A DNA stretch of 64,000 nucleotides from Streptococcus gallinaceus (lineage in GTDB: Bacteria; Bacillota; Bacilli; Lactobacillales; Streptococcaceae). Positions 29,211 through 39,045 of this stretch are shown one piece after another. The DNA is taken from assembly GCF_024170225.1 (NCBI RefSeq), contig NZ_JALJXU010000003.1:213764-277763 (forward strand), read 5' to 3'. Every line of letters starts with the position of its first letter. The stretch's first letter is position 1. The notes under the pieces are model-generated. The model had not been told where the DNA came from. It did not search any database and was given only the letters and a program-made list of their open reading frames with translations. A program made the position numbers and the translations under genes.

Positions 29211-30146
29211 ATGTCTATCCAAGATTTACGCAATGTCAATATCATTACCGCGATGGTGACTCCCTTCAAAGCTGATGGCTCCATCAACTTTGAAGCACTG
29301 CCTAAGCTGATTGAAGAATTACTTGCCCATCATACAGAAGGCTTATTATTGGCAGGAACAACTGCTGAAAGTCCAACTTTGACCCACGAAGAAGAGTTGG
29401 AACTCTTTGATGCAGTGCAAAAAATTGTCAATGGTCGCGTTCCCCTGATTGCAGGTATCGGGACAAATGACACGCGCGACTCCGTGGAATTTGCCAAAGA
29501 AGTTGCCGAATTTGGCGGATTTGCTGCAGGTTTGGCCATTGTTCCCTACTATAATAAACCAAATCAAAAAGGTCTGTATCAGCATTTTAAAGCCATTGCA
29601 GATGCTTCTGATTTACCGATTATCATTTACAATATCCCTGGGCGCGTGGTTGTAGAAGTAGACCCTGATACCATGTTGCGTCTGGCTGAACATCCAAACA
29701 TTATCGGTGTAAAAGAATGTACAACTTTGGATAATATGGCCTACCTCATCGAGCACAAACCAGACGATTTCTTGATTTTTTCTGGTGAAGATGGCGAAGC
29801 CTTTCATGCCATGAATTTGGGAGCAGATGGGCTGATTAGCGTTGCTTCTCACGTTTGTGGGGATGAAATTTTTGATATGTTCCAAGCTATCAAAGCCAGT
29901 GATATTCAAAAGGCAGCTAAAATTCAGCGTCAGTTCTTACCCAAAGTACATGCTCTCTTTTCTGTGGTTAGTCCAGCGCCTGTTAAAGCCTTGCTCAATC
30001 ATCTTGGTTTTGAAGTTGGGCCATTACGTTTGCCGCTTGTTCCATGTACACCTGAAGAGTCAAAACGCATTGTCAAGGTAGTCCTAGAAGAAGACATCGA
30101 AGCGACTCGTGAGACGGTGACAGGGGTTATTCGACCTGATTATTAG
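29211..30146 (+). CDS. dapA: 4-hydroxy-tetrahydrodipicolinate synthase
   Basis: 311 aa from ATG 29211 (GGAAAGGA 6 nt upstream), giving [19 protein letters not shown]. Condenses pyruvate and aspartate semialdehyde, the first step to DAP/lysine. Class I aldolase fold; Schiff-base lysine in IIGVKECTT, tyrosine in IIYNIPGRV, and the TTAESPTL loop (usual TTGEsPTL has Gly where this has Ala). Co-transcribed with asd; ends in a strong bidirectional terminator. Confidence 0.95.
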   Translation: MSIQDLRNVNIITAMVTPFKADGSINFEALPKLIEELLAHHTEGLLLAGTTAESPTLTHEEELELFDAVQKIVNGRVPLIAGIGTNDTRDSVEFAKEVAEFGGFAAGLAIVPYYNKPNQKGLYQHFKAIADASDLPIIIYNIPGRVVVEVDPDTMLRLAEHPNIIGVKECTTLDNMAYLIEHKPDDFLIFSGEDGEAFHAMNLGADGLISVASHVCGDEIFDMFQAIKASDIQKAAKIQRQFLPKVHALFSVVSPAPVKALLNHLGFEVGPLRLPLVPCTPEESKRIVKVVLEEDIEATRETVTGVIRPDY

Positions 30147-30151
30147 AAAAT

Positions 30152-30187
30152 AAAAACTGTGATTCAATTTCGAATCACAGTTTTTAT
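30152..30187. terminator. Bidirectional terminator between dapA and pepF
   Basis: Perfect 14-bp stem AAAAACTGTGATTC/GAATCACAGTTTTT with a 6-nt loop. Confidence 0.92.
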
Positions 30188-30191
30188 TATG

Positions 30192-31985
30192 CTATTTTGT
30201 TAAGGTTTCCAACTGGTCAACCAGTGAGCCGACATAGGCAATGGTGTCTTTCAATGGTTTGTCAGTAGAGACATCCACACCAGCATGCTGTGCCAATTCT
30301 TGGGCAGAGAGGCTAGCACCGAGTGACAAGGTTTCAAACCATTTTTCAACAATTTCGGTGGGATTTTCTTCTAATTGCTTGGCCATGGCAGTACCAATCG
30401 TCAATCCAGCAGAGTAGGTGTATGGATATAGTCCCATGTAGTAGTGCGGTTGGCGCATCCAGATAAGTCCAGCGTCCTCTCCGATTTCAAACTCATCTCC
30501 CCAGAATTCTTTCATGATAGAGAGCTTGATTTTGCAGAGGATATCGCCGTTGAGGTATTCATCGTTATCCATACGCGTGTAAACTTCGCGTTGGAAGGCA
30601 GCTTCTAGAAGGTGAGTCACCATATTATGGAAATAAGTCCGGCTAATCAATTCACTAATCAAGTAGGCCTTGAAGTTAGGGTCTTCATTTTGCTTGAGAA
30701 GAGTATTACATGTCAAGACTTCGTTGGCAGTAGATGGTGCTTCAATGAAATACAGCGATGGATCATAGTTCAGAATGCTCTGTTTTTTGGCTAATTGGAA
30801 ATGACCAGCATGTCCGAGTTCGTGAGCAAGAACCAGAACTTCATTCATGAGACCGGTCCAATTGAGGAGAATGTAAGATGGTCCGTCATAAAGTGTAGCA
30901 CAGTATCCGCCTGTAGCCTTGCCTTCATTTTGCGCAAAGTCAATCCAGCGCTCATCAAAGGCTTGCTCAATCATCTTCACATAATCTTCACCGAGGAAAC
31001 CAAGGCAATCAACTAAGAATTGTTTCGATTCTTCTGGTGTGATGCGTTGATTGAATTCAGATGGCAAACTAATCTTCAAGTCAGCATGTGTAATCTTATC
31101 CAAGCCGTGCGAAGCCGCCATCAATTTGATAAAACGACGCATGTGAGGAGCCAATTCTTTCATGATGACGTCAATTTGACGGTCAAAAAGGTCTCGAGAG
31201 ATATCTTGTTGGAAAAGAAGGTAGTCGATGGTTGAGTCAAATCCGCGTAATTTGGCTTCGATTTGCTCGTTTTTCACATGAGCCAGGTAAGTTGCGGCAG
31301 TCGTGTTTTTGTATTTACGAAGAGTAGCGTAAAAACTTTCAGCTGACTTGCGACGAAGCTCAGTATCGTGGCTGATTTCATAGTCATTTTCGTAGAGGAC
31401 ATAACTATTTCCGTAGGATGTACCATTGGCCTCAAAGTTGTCAAAGGTCATATCTTCAAACTTGGTCGTTTCATAGTTGCTGTATGCTTGTGAGAAGGTT
31501 GGGGCAAATTTCGCCAAGAGTTCTTCTTGAAGTGGGTCTAAATTATGTGGTTTCCAACGGATGATGTGGTTGATGAAGCTCGTCCATTCAGGATGTTGAG
31601 CAATGACTTCTTCCAACAATGCTGTTTCTTGGAGACCAAGTTCAGTTGACAAGAAGGCAAGTGCTGGATAAGTTTCTGCATGAACGAGTTCAAATTCATT
31701 GGCTTGACTTGCCAATTCGGCATTCATCTTGTCCACGTCTAGATTTAAGAAGGCGTAGTGGGATAGCTTGCTTTGAACGGTTAAAATAGTTTCGTATTCT
31801 GCCAAGGCTGCAACGATAGTTTCTACCGTGTTTAACTGGTTTTTATAATTTTTTTCAAAATTTTTCGCGGTTTCTTTGAAAGCAGTCAAAGCTGTTTTGA
31901 AAGTTTGGTCATTTTCATAGATTAGGGATGTGTCCCAGGTGTCTTTGACGTCAACTTCTTGACGTTTTAGCATTGCATTTGTCAT
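30192..31985 (-). CDS. pepF: Oligoendopeptidase F
   Basis: 597 aa from ATG 31985, which has GGAG 6 nt upstream; the longer frame to 32018 is not used. Cytosolic M3 zinc metallopeptidase that cuts peptides of about 7-17 residues. The zinc motif is LAHELGHAGH, with the third ligand in the EAPSTANEVL segment. All helical otherwise. It is monocistronic here, not beside coiA. Confidence 0.95.
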   Translation of the reverse strand: MTNAMLKRQEVDVKDTWDTSLIYENDQTFKTALTAFKETAKNFEKNYKNQLNTVETIVAALAEYETILTVQSKLSHYAFLNLDVDKMNAELASQANEFELVHAETYPALAFLSTELGLQETALLEEVIAQHPEWTSFINHIIRWKPHNLDPLQEELLAKFAPTFSQAYSNYETTKFEDMTFDNFEANGTSYGNSYVLYENDYEISHDTELRRKSAESFYATLRKYKNTTAATYLAHVKNEQIEAKLRGFDSTIDYLLFQQDISRDLFDRQIDVIMKELAPHMRRFIKLMAASHGLDKITHADLKISLPSEFNQRITPEESKQFLVDCLGFLGEDYVKMIEQAFDERWIDFAQNEGKATGGYCATLYDGPSYILLNWTGLMNEVLVLAHELGHAGHFQLAKKQSILNYDPSLYFIEAPSTANEVLTCNTLLKQNEDPNFKAYLISELISRTYFHNMVTHLLEAAFQREVYTRMDNDEYLNGDILCKIKLSIMKEFWGDEFEIGEDAGLIWMRQPHYYMGLYPYTYSAGLTIGTAMAKQLEENPTEIVEKWFETLSLGASLSAQELAQHAGVDVSTDKPLKDTIAYVGSLVDQLETLTK

Positions 31986-32111
31986 AAGAACTCCTTTTTT
32001 ATTTTTCCTAAAAATCATTATACCACAGTCGTATCAAAAACTTGACAAAAGTCCTATTTCCTTAGATAATAGAAGTAATAAAAGCCTGTAAGAATGCGAA
32101 AAGGAGCTAGT

Positions 32112-32450
32112 ATGCAAGTTATTAAAAGAAGCGGTGAAGTTGTCGAATTTGACCCTGAAAAAATTTATCAAGCCATTATCAAAGCGGCACAGACTGTCTA
32201 CGTGATTGACGACACATGGAGAAAAAATCTTGCTGAAGTGACAAAAAAAGTTGTTATTGACTTAGAAGAGGCGCAGACAGAACGTCCAACTATCAGCATG
32301 GTTCAATCTCAGGTGGAGCACCGTCTCATTGATGCGGGCTATATCGCTATTGCGGAGCACTATATCTCCTACCGTCTTCAACGAGACTTGGAGCGTAACG
32401 GATACTCTGACCAAATTATTGTGCATTTACGTTTTGAGCAAACGCGTTAA
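32112..32450 (+). CDS. Stand-alone ATP-cone domain protein
   Basis: 112 aa from ATG 32112 (AAGGAG 5 nt upstream). The whole protein is one ATP-cone: VIKRSGEVVEFDPEKIYQAI at the start, then helices, as in the regulatory N-terminus of class I and III ribonucleotide reductases and in NrdR. There is no zinc ribbon, so it is not NrdR, and no reductase domain or gene follows. It has its own terminator. The role is unknown; it could bind ATP/dATP and regulate a reductase in trans, or be a remnant of an nrdD/nrdA gene. Its intact frame argues against decay. Confidence 0.75.
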   Translation: MQVIKRSGEVVEFDPEKIYQAIIKAAQTVYVIDDTWRKNLAEVTKKVVIDLEEAQTERPTISMVQSQVEHRLIDAGYIAIAEHYISYRLQRDLERNGYSDQIIVHLRFEQTR

Positions 32451-32461
32451 GTGAAAACTAG

Positions 32462-32490
32462 AGCAGCCGAAAGGCTGTTTTTGTTTTTTT
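32462..32490 (+). terminator. Terminator of the ATP-cone gene
   Basis: CAGCC-GAAA-GGCTG followed by T-rich sequence. Confidence 0.8.
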
Positions 32491-32548
32491 AAAAATTTGG
32501 ATAAGAGGTGAGTTCTAGACTTTCCTTTCTCCAAATTCTTCTCATTTT

Positions 32549-32558
32549 ATGGTATAAT
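32549..32558 (+). promoter_or_regulatory. prfA extended -10 promoter
   Basis: ATGGTATAAT with TATAAT at 32553-32558 and no clear -35 box; likely drives the prfA-prmC-sua5-GNAT-glyA run. Confidence 0.6.
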
Positions 32559-32601
32559 AGTAGGCAGAAATTTTGAAAAAGTATGAGGTTACCTTTTAGA
32601 T

Positions 32602-33681
32602 ATGAATATCTATGATCAATTACAAACAGTTGAAGATCGCTATGAAGAATTAGGCGAATTGCTCAGTGACCCAGATGTGGTTTCTGACACCAAACGTTTT
32701 ATGGAATTGTCTCGTGAAGAGGCGAATACACGCGATACTGTCACAGCTTATCGTGAGTACAAGCAAGTCATTCAAAACATTGCTGACGCTGAAGAAATGA
32801 TTAAAGACGCAGCGGGCGATGCCGAATTAGAGGAAATGGCTAAGGAAGAGTTAAAAGAGTCCAAAGCTGCAAAAGAAGCCTATGAAGAAAAATTAAAAAT
32901 CTTGCTTCTTCCAAAAGACCCCAACGACGACAAGAACATTCTCTTGGAAATTCGTGGTGCTGCAGGCGGGGACGAGGCTGCTCTCTTTGCCGGCGATTTG
33001 TTGCAAATGTACCAAAAATTTGCTGAAGGACAAGGCTGGCGCTTTGAAGTCATGGAAGCTTCTTATAACGGCGTAGGCGGTATCAAAGAAGTGGTTGCCA
33101 TGGTTTCAGGTCAAGCAGTTTATTCTAAGTTGAAGTATGAATCAGGTGCTCATCGTGTCCAACGTGTCCCTGTAACGGAAAGTCAAGGGCGTGTTCATAC
33201 TTCGACAGCCACTGTTTTGGTTATGCCAGAAGTGGAAGAAGTGGAATACGATATTGATCCAAAAGACCTTCGTGTCGATATCTATCACGCATCTGGTGCG
33301 GGTGGACAGAACGTCAATAAGGTAGCAACAGCCGTACGTATCGTTCACTTGCCAACCAATATCAAAGTCGAAATGCAAGAAGAACGTACGCAGCAGAAAA
33401 ACCGTGACAAGGCCATGAAAATTATTCGCGCGCGTGTGGCTGACCACTTTGCACAAATTGCCCAAGATGAGCAAGATGCTGAACGTAAGTCAACCATCGG
33501 TACTGGTGATCGTTCAGAGCGTATCCGGACCTACAATTTCCCTCAAAACCGTGTGACAGATCACCGTATTGGATTGACACTTCAAAAATTGGACACAATC
33601 TTATCTGGGAAATTAGACGAGGTTGTCGATGCCTTGGTGCTCTATGACCAAACGCAAAAACTGGAAAAGTTGAACAAGTAA
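32602..33681 (+). CDS. prfA: Peptide chain release factor 1
   Basis: 359 aa. Recognises UAA and UAG stop codons and triggers peptide release. The GGQ motif is in [18 protein letters not shown]; a glutamine there is methylated by the next gene product, PrmC. Anticodon-like region in domain 2 includes [21 protein letters not shown]. The ribosome binding site is GAGG about 13 nt upstream, unusually far. First gene of a tight translation/one-carbon operon. Confidence 0.97.
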   Translation: MNIYDQLQTVEDRYEELGELLSDPDVVSDTKRFMELSREEANTRDTVTAYREYKQVIQNIADAEEMIKDAAGDAELEEMAKEELKESKAAKEAYEEKLKILLLPKDPNDDKNILLEIRGAAGGDEAALFAGDLLQMYQKFAEGQGWRFEVMEASYNGVGGIKEVVAMVSGQAVYSKLKYESGAHRVQRVPVTESQGRVHTSTATVLVMPEVEEVEYDIDPKDLRVDIYHASGAGGQNVNKVATAVRIVHLPTNIKVEMQEERTQQKNRDKAMKIIRARVADHFAQIAQDEQDAERKSTIGTGDRSERIRTYNFPQNRVTDHRIGLTLQKLDTILSGKLDEVVDALVLYDQTQKLEKLNK

Positions 33682-33682
33682 T

Positions 33683-34516
33683 ATGACCTATGGACAACTC
33701 ATTAGCCAGCTAGAAAGTGAATTAGAAGTATTAGGAGAGGAAAAAGAAAGCCTCTCTTATGTCTTTAAGGAGCTGAAAAGTTGGACTTTGACGGATTTGA
33801 TTCTTCATTTTCCGAGAGAGATTTCAGTGGAAGACCAGTCGCTGTTAGAAGAGATTTTTGGGCAGTTGGCACAACACATTCCTGCACAGCATATTACGGG
33901 ACGGGCTTATTTTAGAGATTTGACCTTGAAAGTCAGCCCTGATGTTCTCATCCCTCGACCAGAAACGGGAGAGTTAGTGGACTTGGTTTTGTCACAAAAT
34001 GAGTCTGAAAATCTTCGAGTTTTGGACATTGGCACAGGAAGTGGGGCGATCGCCTTGGCCTTGAAAAGTGCTCGACCTCATTGGGAGGTTCTGGCTTCTG
34101 ACATTTCGCAGGAAGCGTTGATGATTGCGCGTGAAAATGCTGAGCTTAACAAACTTGACGTTCAATTCCTGCAGTCAGATGTCTACGAGAATATCCAAGG
34201 TCAGTTTGATATCATTATTTCAAATCCTCCTTATATTGCTTTTGAGGATACGGCTGAAGTTGCGACAAATGTCTACATGCATGAGCCGCACTCGGCGCTT
34301 TTTGCAGAGGAAAATGGTCTGGCTATCTATCGTACCATTTTGAGTGATGCTACGTCATTTTCAAATGAGAATGGGAAAATCTATTTGGAAATCGGCTACA
34401 AGCAAGGGCAAGATTTGCAGGATTTGGCAAAAACATATCTTCCGCATAAGCAGTGCCAGGTTTTAAAAGACCTTTTTGGCAAAGAACGAATGGTGGCTAT
34501 CTATGGAAAATCGTAA
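33683..34516 (+). CDS. prmC: Release factor glutamine N5-methyltransferase
   Basis: 277 aa. Methylates the GGQ glutamine of release factors with SAM. SAM-binding motif LDIGTGSGAIALAL (about 113-126) and the catalytic NPPY. It starts 1 bp after the prfA stop and overlaps the next gene by 14 bp, a conserved arrangement matching its substrate. Confidence 0.95.
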   Translation: MTYGQLISQLESELEVLGEEKESLSYVFKELKSWTLTDLILHFPREISVEDQSLLEEIFGQLAQHIPAQHITGRAYFRDLTLKVSPDVLIPRPETGELVDLVLSQNESENLRVLDIGTGSGAIALALKSARPHWEVLASDISQEALMIARENAELNKLDVQFLQSDVYENIQGQFDIIISNPPYIAFEDTAEVATNVYMHEPHSALFAEENGLAIYRTILSDATSFSNENGKIYLEIGYKQGQDLQDLAKTYLPHKQCQVLKDLFGKERMVAIYGKS

Positions 34517-35105
34517 TATACGAACAATTATCCAATCTGGTGGAGCAGTTGTTTTACCGACGGAAACGGTCTATGGCCTATTTGCAGAGGCTTTAAACGA
34601 AGATGCTGTCGAAAGGGTTTATCAATTAAAACATAGACCAAAAGACAAAGCCATGAACTTAAATGTGTTAAATCTGAACGATGTCTTAAAATACAGTCGA
34701 AATGTTCCTGATTTTGTAAAAAAAGTGTATAATAGTTTTATGCCTGGTCCCTTGACCATTATTCTAGAGGCCAATGATCAAGTTCCACACTGGATTAACT
34801 CAGGACTTCCTACAGTTGGATTCCGCACCCCAAATCACCCACAAACGCTCCAAATTATTGCCGAAACTGGTCCCTTGATTGGTCCATCTGCAAATATTTC
34901 AGGGCAGGAAAGTGGCAAGAAATTCTCTGATATCATCAAGGATTTCAATCAGCAAGTGATAGGGATTGCGGATGATGAAGCGATTACTGGTCAGGATTCG
35001 ACTATTCTTGATTTGTCTGGGAAAACAGCTCGTATTCTTCGCCAAGGTGCGATTACCAAGGAGGAATTACTGGCTAAAGTTCCTGAAATTCCATTTGAGG
35101 AGTAG
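34503..35105 (+). CDS. L-threonylcarbamoyladenylate synthase (Sua5/YciO/YrdC family)
   Basis: 200 aa from ATG 34503, inside the prmC 3' end; an earlier frame start at 34476 is less likely. Makes threonylcarbamoyl-AMP for the t6A modification of ANN-decoding tRNAs. Signature PTETVYGLFAEA with KHRPKDKAMN, then GPLTIILE and GFRTPNHP. Only the YrdC domain is present, so it is the short TsaC-like form. Position after prfA and prmC is typical. Confidence 0.9.
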   Translation: MENRNIRTIIQSGGAVVLPTETVYGLFAEALNEDAVERVYQLKHRPKDKAMNLNVLNLNDVLKYSRNVPDFVKKVYNSFMPGPLTIILEANDQVPHWINSGLPTVGFRTPNHPQTLQIIAETGPLIGPSANISGQESGKKFSDIIKDFNQQVIGIADDEAITGQDSTILDLSGKTARILRQGAITKEELLAKVPEIPFEE

Positions 35106-35108
35106 AAT

Positions 35109-35543
35109 ATGATTCGAGCCCTAGTTGTCGAGGATATGGAGGCCATTCGTGATATTAACGAATACGCACTTGGCTATCCCAATTCGATAGAGAAAACAAT
35201 GCAGCAATTTAGACGATTAACAGCCGATTCTCACCATTTCTTTCTAGGATTTGAAGATGAGGATAGTGGCTCTATAGTCGGCTATATCCATGCTGAGGTC
35301 TATGAAAGCCTCTACTCAGAGGCTGGATTTAATCTTCTAGCACTAGCTGTTCTAGAGGAATTTCAAGGAAAAGGTATTGGTAGACAACTCCTAGAAGCCA
35401 TCGAAAAGGAGGCTAGGGAGCGGCAATTTCACTTTATTCGCCTAAATTCTGGTAGTCATCGTAAAAAAGCACATGCTTTTTATGAACATGCTGGTTATGA
35501 CAGCGATAAAGTCCAAAAACGATTTATAAAATATGTGAGGTAA
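35109..35543 (+). CDS. GNAT family N-acetyltransferase
   Basis: 144 aa. Acetyl-CoA-dependent transferase with motif A seen as LAVLEEFQGKGIGRQLLEAIE and the C-terminal HAFYEHAGY. The substrate is unknown. It sits 3 bp after the Sua5-like gene and 3 bp before glyA, so it belongs to the operon. Confidence 0.9.
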   Translation: MIRALVVEDMEAIRDINEYALGYPNSIEKTMQQFRRLTADSHHFFLGFEDEDSGSIVGYIHAEVYESLYSEAGFNLLALAVLEEFQGKGIGRQLLEAIEKEARERQFHFIRLNSGSHRKKAHAFYEHAGYDSDKVQKRFIKYVR

Positions 35544-35546
35544 GCC

Positions 35547-36803
35547 ATGATTTTTGACAAAGAAGATTACAAAGCATTTGACGTAGAACTATGGGATGCG
35601 ATTGCAGCAGAAGAAGCACGTCAACAGGGAAATATCGAATTGATTGCTTCAGAAAATGTTGTTTCGAAAGCAGTGATGGCCGCTCAAGGTTCTATTTTGA
35701 CCAATAAATATGCGGAAGGCTATCCTGGGAAACGCTATTATGGTGGTACCGAAGTCGTCGATGTCGTTGAAACTCTTGCGATTGAGCGTGCAAAAGAAAT
35801 CTTTGGCGCAAAATTTGCCAATGTTCAACCACATTCGGGTAGTCAAGCCAATGCGGCGGCCTATATGGCTTTGATCCAACCGGGAGATACTGTACTCGGA
35901 ATGGATTTGTCAGCTGGTGGTCACCTGACGCATGGTTCGCCAGTGAATTTCTCTGGAAAAACCTACAACTTCGTGGCCTACGGTGTCAACAAAGAAACCG
36001 AAGAACTTGATTACCAAGAAATTTTATCACGCGCTCAAGAAGTACAGCCAAGACTCATTGTTGCAGGTGCCTCAGCCTATTCACGTATCATCGATTTTGC
36101 GAAATTCCGTGAAATTGCGGATGCTGTTGGGGCTAAGCTCATGGTGGATATGGCGCATATTGCTGGTTTAGTAGCAGCTGGCTTGCATCCAAGTCCAGTA
36201 CCTTATGCGGATATCACGACAACTACAACTCATAAAACACTTCGTGGTCCTCGTGGCGGACTTATTTTGACAAACGACGAAGAGCTTGCTAAGAAAATCA
36301 ATTCTGCAGTCTTTCCAGGTATGCAAGGTGGACCATTGGAACACATTATTGCTGCCAAAGCCGTAGCCTTCAAAGAAAACTTGGATCCTGCTTTTAAAGA
36401 ATATGCACAAAATGTCATCACAAACTGTCAAGCGATGGCTGAGGTATTTAACAAAGATGAAAACTTCCGCGTCATCTCTGGCGGAACAGACAATCATGTT
36501 TTCCTTGTAGACGTAACCAAAGTTATTGAAAACGGAAAAGAAGCACAAAACCTCTTGGACGAAGTGCACATCACTCTCAACAAAAATTCAATCCCATTTG
36601 AAACCTTGTCTCCATTTAAGACATCAGGAATTCGTCTGGGTACAGCTGCAGTGACAGCTCGTGGATTTGGTGTAGCAGAATGCCAACAAGTAGCTCATTT
36701 GATCATTAAAGCACTGAAAAATGCTGATAACGAAGCTGTTCTTGAAGAAGTTCGCCAAGAAGTCAAAGCTCTGACAGACCGTTTCCCACTTTACGAAAAC
36801 TAA
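35547..36803 (+). CDS. glyA: Serine hydroxymethyltransferase
   Basis: 418 aa. Converts serine and THF to glycine and methylene-THF, PLP dependent. The PLP lysine lies in [14 protein letters not shown]; the folate/PLP region [19 protein letters not shown] and [14 protein letters not shown] are present. Full length. Provides one-carbon units used with fhs and trmFO, also in this window. Confidence 0.97.
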   Translation: MIFDKEDYKAFDVELWDAIAAEEARQQGNIELIASENVVSKAVMAAQGSILTNKYAEGYPGKRYYGGTEVVDVVETLAIERAKEIFGAKFANVQPHSGSQANAAAYMALIQPGDTVLGMDLSAGGHLTHGSPVNFSGKTYNFVAYGVNKETEELDYQEILSRAQEVQPRLIVAGASAYSRIIDFAKFREIADAVGAKLMVDMAHIAGLVAAGLHPSPVPYADITTTTTHKTLRGPRGGLILTNDEELAKKINSAVFPGMQGGPLEHIIAAKAVAFKENLDPAFKEYAQNVITNCQAMAEVFNKDENFRVISGGTDNHVFLVDVTKVIENGKEAQNLLDEVHITLNKNSIPFETLSPFKTSGIRLGTAAVTARGFGVAECQQVAHLIIKALKNADNEAVLEEVRQEVKALTDRFPLYEN

Positions 36804-36806
36804 TTT

Positions 36807-37781
36807 ATGGATATTTATATTAAACAAGCAATTATACATCAATTTTCAGCTGATGATACCGAGTTAGTCTTATCAGACAGTCTTCTGACGATTACACCCA
36901 AGATTGAAGAATACCTTCGCAAAAAAATCGAGCGTGTTTACTCCGACGAGGCTAAAACAGGTCAACTGCCTGCTGATCATTCATTTCTCGAACTCATCTC
37001 TGATCAACTCATCGATTCTTCATGCCAGATTGCCAAAATTTGGCATGAAGAATTTTCTGTGTCTGAAAATCTCAAAACCAATGATTTAATCTTTGTACAT
37101 TTTGAAAAAAATGGCATCGAGCAATTTGCCTTTCTACGAATCTCATTGCGGGAAAATCTGGCCCATGTTGGATTAGACAGCGATAGTCCTTTGAAGTTGA
37201 CGCAGAACAATCTTCCAAGCGCTGGATCTGCTCCGGATGAGGCCTTTATTCTCAATTTGCAAACTCACCAGTATCTCTTGATTGAAAAGCGTATCAAGTA
37301 CAATGGGGCTTTTTTAAATTATTTTTCGGACAATATTCTCAAAGAAAAACCTGCTATCTCGGCTAAAAAGTCTATCAAAGAAGTCGAGAAAACAGCTCAG
37401 AAAATCGCTGAAAATTTCAACAGAGATGATTTCCAATTTCAGACTAAGGTTAAATCAGCCATCTTTAATAATCTTGAAGAAGATAATGAGATTTCCCCTG
37501 AAAAACTAGCAGACCAGTTGTTTGAGGACAATCTGACTGCGCGGTTAACCTTTGTGGACCAGTTGAAAGAAGTCATTCCTGATAAGATTTCTTTCTCAGA
37601 AATTGACAGCAGCCGCCAACTCAAGAAATTCGAGAATCAAAAACTCTCGCTTTCTAATGGAATTGAACTCATCGTCCCAAATAATGTCTACGAAGATGCA
37701 GAGTCGGTCGAGTTTATTCAAAACGAGAATGGAACCTATTCGATTCTCATCAAAAATATAGAAGATATTCAAAATAAATGA
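36807..37781 (+). CDS. Nucleoid-associated protein (NdpA/YejK family)
   Basis: 324 aa, acidic. Resembles the 37-kDa nucleoid-associated protein family: N-terminal [25 protein letters not shown] is characteristic, and the C-terminal part is helical. The E. coli relative binds the nucleoid, but the function in Gram-positives is unclear. It follows glyA by 3 bp and overlaps the next gene by 4 bp, a conserved run in streptococci. Confidence 0.8.
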   Translation: MDIYIKQAIIHQFSADDTELVLSDSLLTITPKIEEYLRKKIERVYSDEAKTGQLPADHSFLELISDQLIDSSCQIAKIWHEEFSVSENLKTNDLIFVHFEKNGIEQFAFLRISLRENLAHVGLDSDSPLKLTQNNLPSAGSAPDEAFILNLQTHQYLLIEKRIKYNGAFLNYFSDNILKEKPAISAKKSIKEVEKTAQKIAENFNRDDFQFQTKVKSAIFNNLEEDNEISPEKLADQLFEDNLTARLTFVDQLKEVIPDKISFSEIDSSRQLKKFENQKLSLSNGIELIVPNNVYEDAESVEFIQNENGTYSILIKNIEDIQNK

Positions 37782-38401
37782 AAAAATTAACAAGAACGAT
37801 TCTCTTGGTCGTCCTTGTTTTTCTGGCTTATAAAGCGTATCAAATGCATGTAGCTGTTCAGCAAGTGATGACATACCAGCCATTGGTGGAAGAAGTTCTT
37901 GCTGAAAATGATACAACCGCTAATGAAGAGTTAGTTCTAGCCATGATTTACACGGAAACCAAGGGAAAGCAAACTGATGTCATGCAGTCTAGCGAATCTG
38001 CAACTGGCTATACAAACACCATAACGGATAGTAAAGAAAGCATTCGTCAGGGTGTCAGTTATTTGAGCCACAATCTCGAAACTGCAGAAGAAGCAAAAGT
38101 AGATGTCTGGACAGCTGTTCAAGCCTATAATTTCGGTCCGGCCTACATTCCTTACGTCGCTAAAAACGGCGGTGAAAATACGATTGCACTGTCCAAAAAA
38201 TATTCTCGCGATGTCGTTGCTCCTAGTCTGGGGAATACAACTGGAGCAGAATATACCTATTATCACCCCATTGCGCTATTTTACGGCGGAAAACTCTATG
38301 TCAACGGCGGAAATATCTATTACTCGCGCCAAGTTCAGTTCAACCTATATCTGATGAAATTCTTCAACTTCCTTGATTCGGCAATTGACTCCTTTAAATA
38401 A
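37778..38401 (+). CDS. Lysozyme-like cell-wall hydrolase (PvaA-like)
   Basis: 207 aa with an N-terminal membrane anchor or signal (residues about 4-22, [20 protein letters not shown]). A C-terminal lysozyme/Slt-like domain has the putative catalytic Glu in [20 protein letters not shown] and a later [15 protein letters not shown] motif, as in the CwlT/PvaA group of peptidoglycan muramidases. Extracellular. Named from the pneumococcal vaccine antigen A family, which I recall as being encoded downstream of glyA. Last gene of the operon. Confidence 0.85.
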   Translation: MKKLTRTILLVVLVFLAYKAYQMHVAVQQVMTYQPLVEEVLAENDTTANEELVLAMIYTETKGKQTDVMQSSESATGYTNTITDSKESIRQGVSYLSHNLETAEEAKVDVWTAVQAYNFGPAYIPYVAKNGGENTIALSKKYSRDVVAPSLGNTTGAEYTYYHPIALFYGGKLYVNGGNIYYSRQVQFNLYLMKFFNFLDSAIDSFK

Positions 38402-38408
38402 GGAAAAC

Positions 38409-38450
38409 TTGCCATTTAAAATAAATTGTGTTACAATGTATTACACAATT
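38409..38450 (+). promoter_or_regulatory. Promoter and operator of the RelBE-type pair
   Basis: TTGCCA (38409-38414), 17 nt, TACAAT (38432-38437). Arms AATTGTGT (38424-38431) and ACACAATT (38443-38450) form a perfect 8-bp inverted repeat that straddles the -10 box, as expected for antitoxin autorepression. Confidence 0.7.
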
Positions 38451-38465
38451 AAGGAGGAGCGGATT

Positions 38466-38687
38466 ATGAGTACAGTATCGTTGCGCTTGAATGCGACAGA
38501 AGAAGAGTTTTTCAAAAGCTATGCCGTGTTGACAGGAAAACCCTTGTCTGAACTATTTAAGAAAGCTCTGGCAGAGCAAATCGAAGATGAGTATGACTTA
38601 AATATCTACCAGCAAGCCTACAAAGAATATGAAAAAGATACAGAAACCATTTCTCACGCTGATTTTAAGAAGGAACTAGGTTTCTAA
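38466..38687 (+). CDS. RelB/DUF6290-type antitoxin
   Basis: 73 aa from ATG 38466 (AAGGAGG upstream). The N-terminal half looks like a ribbon-helix-helix DNA-binding domain (STVSLRLNATEEEFFKSYAVLTGKPLSELFKKAL) and the C-terminal half is a charged toxin-binding tail (YEKDTETISHADFKKELGF). Neutralises the next gene product and represses the operon. One base separates the stop and the toxin start, so they are co-translated. Confidence 0.9.
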   Translation: MSTVSLRLNATEEEFFKSYAVLTGKPLSELFKKALAEQIEDEYDLNIYQQAYKEYEKDTETISHADFKKELGF

Positions 38688-38688
38688 G

Positions 38689-38955
38689 ATGTATCGATTG
38701 GAGTATTCTAAGCAAGCTCAAAAGCAAATCAAAAAGCTGGATTGCCAGATTCAACGTCTATTATTTGCTTGGATTGATAAGAATCTGGAGGGGACGATGG
38801 ACCCTCGGCAACACGGGAAAGGCTTGACTGGAGACCGTTCGAGAGAATGGCGTTACCGAATCGGTGATTATCGACTCATTTGTGATATTCAGGATGACAA
38901 GATGATTATCCTGGCCTTAGAATTTGGACACCGAAGAGACATTTACAAAAAATAA
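38689..38955 (+). CDS. RelE/ParE family toxin
   Basis: 88 aa, basic. The typical fold is visible: YRLEYSKQAQKQIKKLD, then GLTGDRSREWRYRIGDYRLICDIQDDKMIILALEFGHRRDIYK. The RYRIGDYRLI and FGHRRDIY segments match RelE-type mRNA interferases, with the conserved Arg residues. Probably cleaves mRNA on the ribosome under stress; gyrase-directed ParE activity is less likely. Intact with its antitoxin. Confidence 0.9.
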   Translation: MYRLEYSKQAQKQIKKLDCQIQRLLFAWIDKNLEGTMDPRQHGKGLTGDRSREWRYRIGDYRLICDIQDDKMIILALEFGHRRDIYKK

Positions 38956-38957
38956 AA

Positions 38958-38988
38958 TAGTGAAACCGTCTGAATGGCGGTTTTTTGC
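38958..38988 (+). terminator. Terminator of the toxin-antitoxin pair
   Basis: AAACCG-loop-CGGTTTTTT, short but followed by T-run. Confidence 0.7.
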
Positions 38989-39045
38989 TACTCATATGCA
39001 GGCTTAGGGCGAAAGTGGTATAATATAAAGAAAAAGGAGGCTGTT

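Noticed and set aside
32112..32450. NrdR repressor
   Set aside because: Has the ATP-cone but lacks the N-terminal zinc ribbon that defines NrdR.
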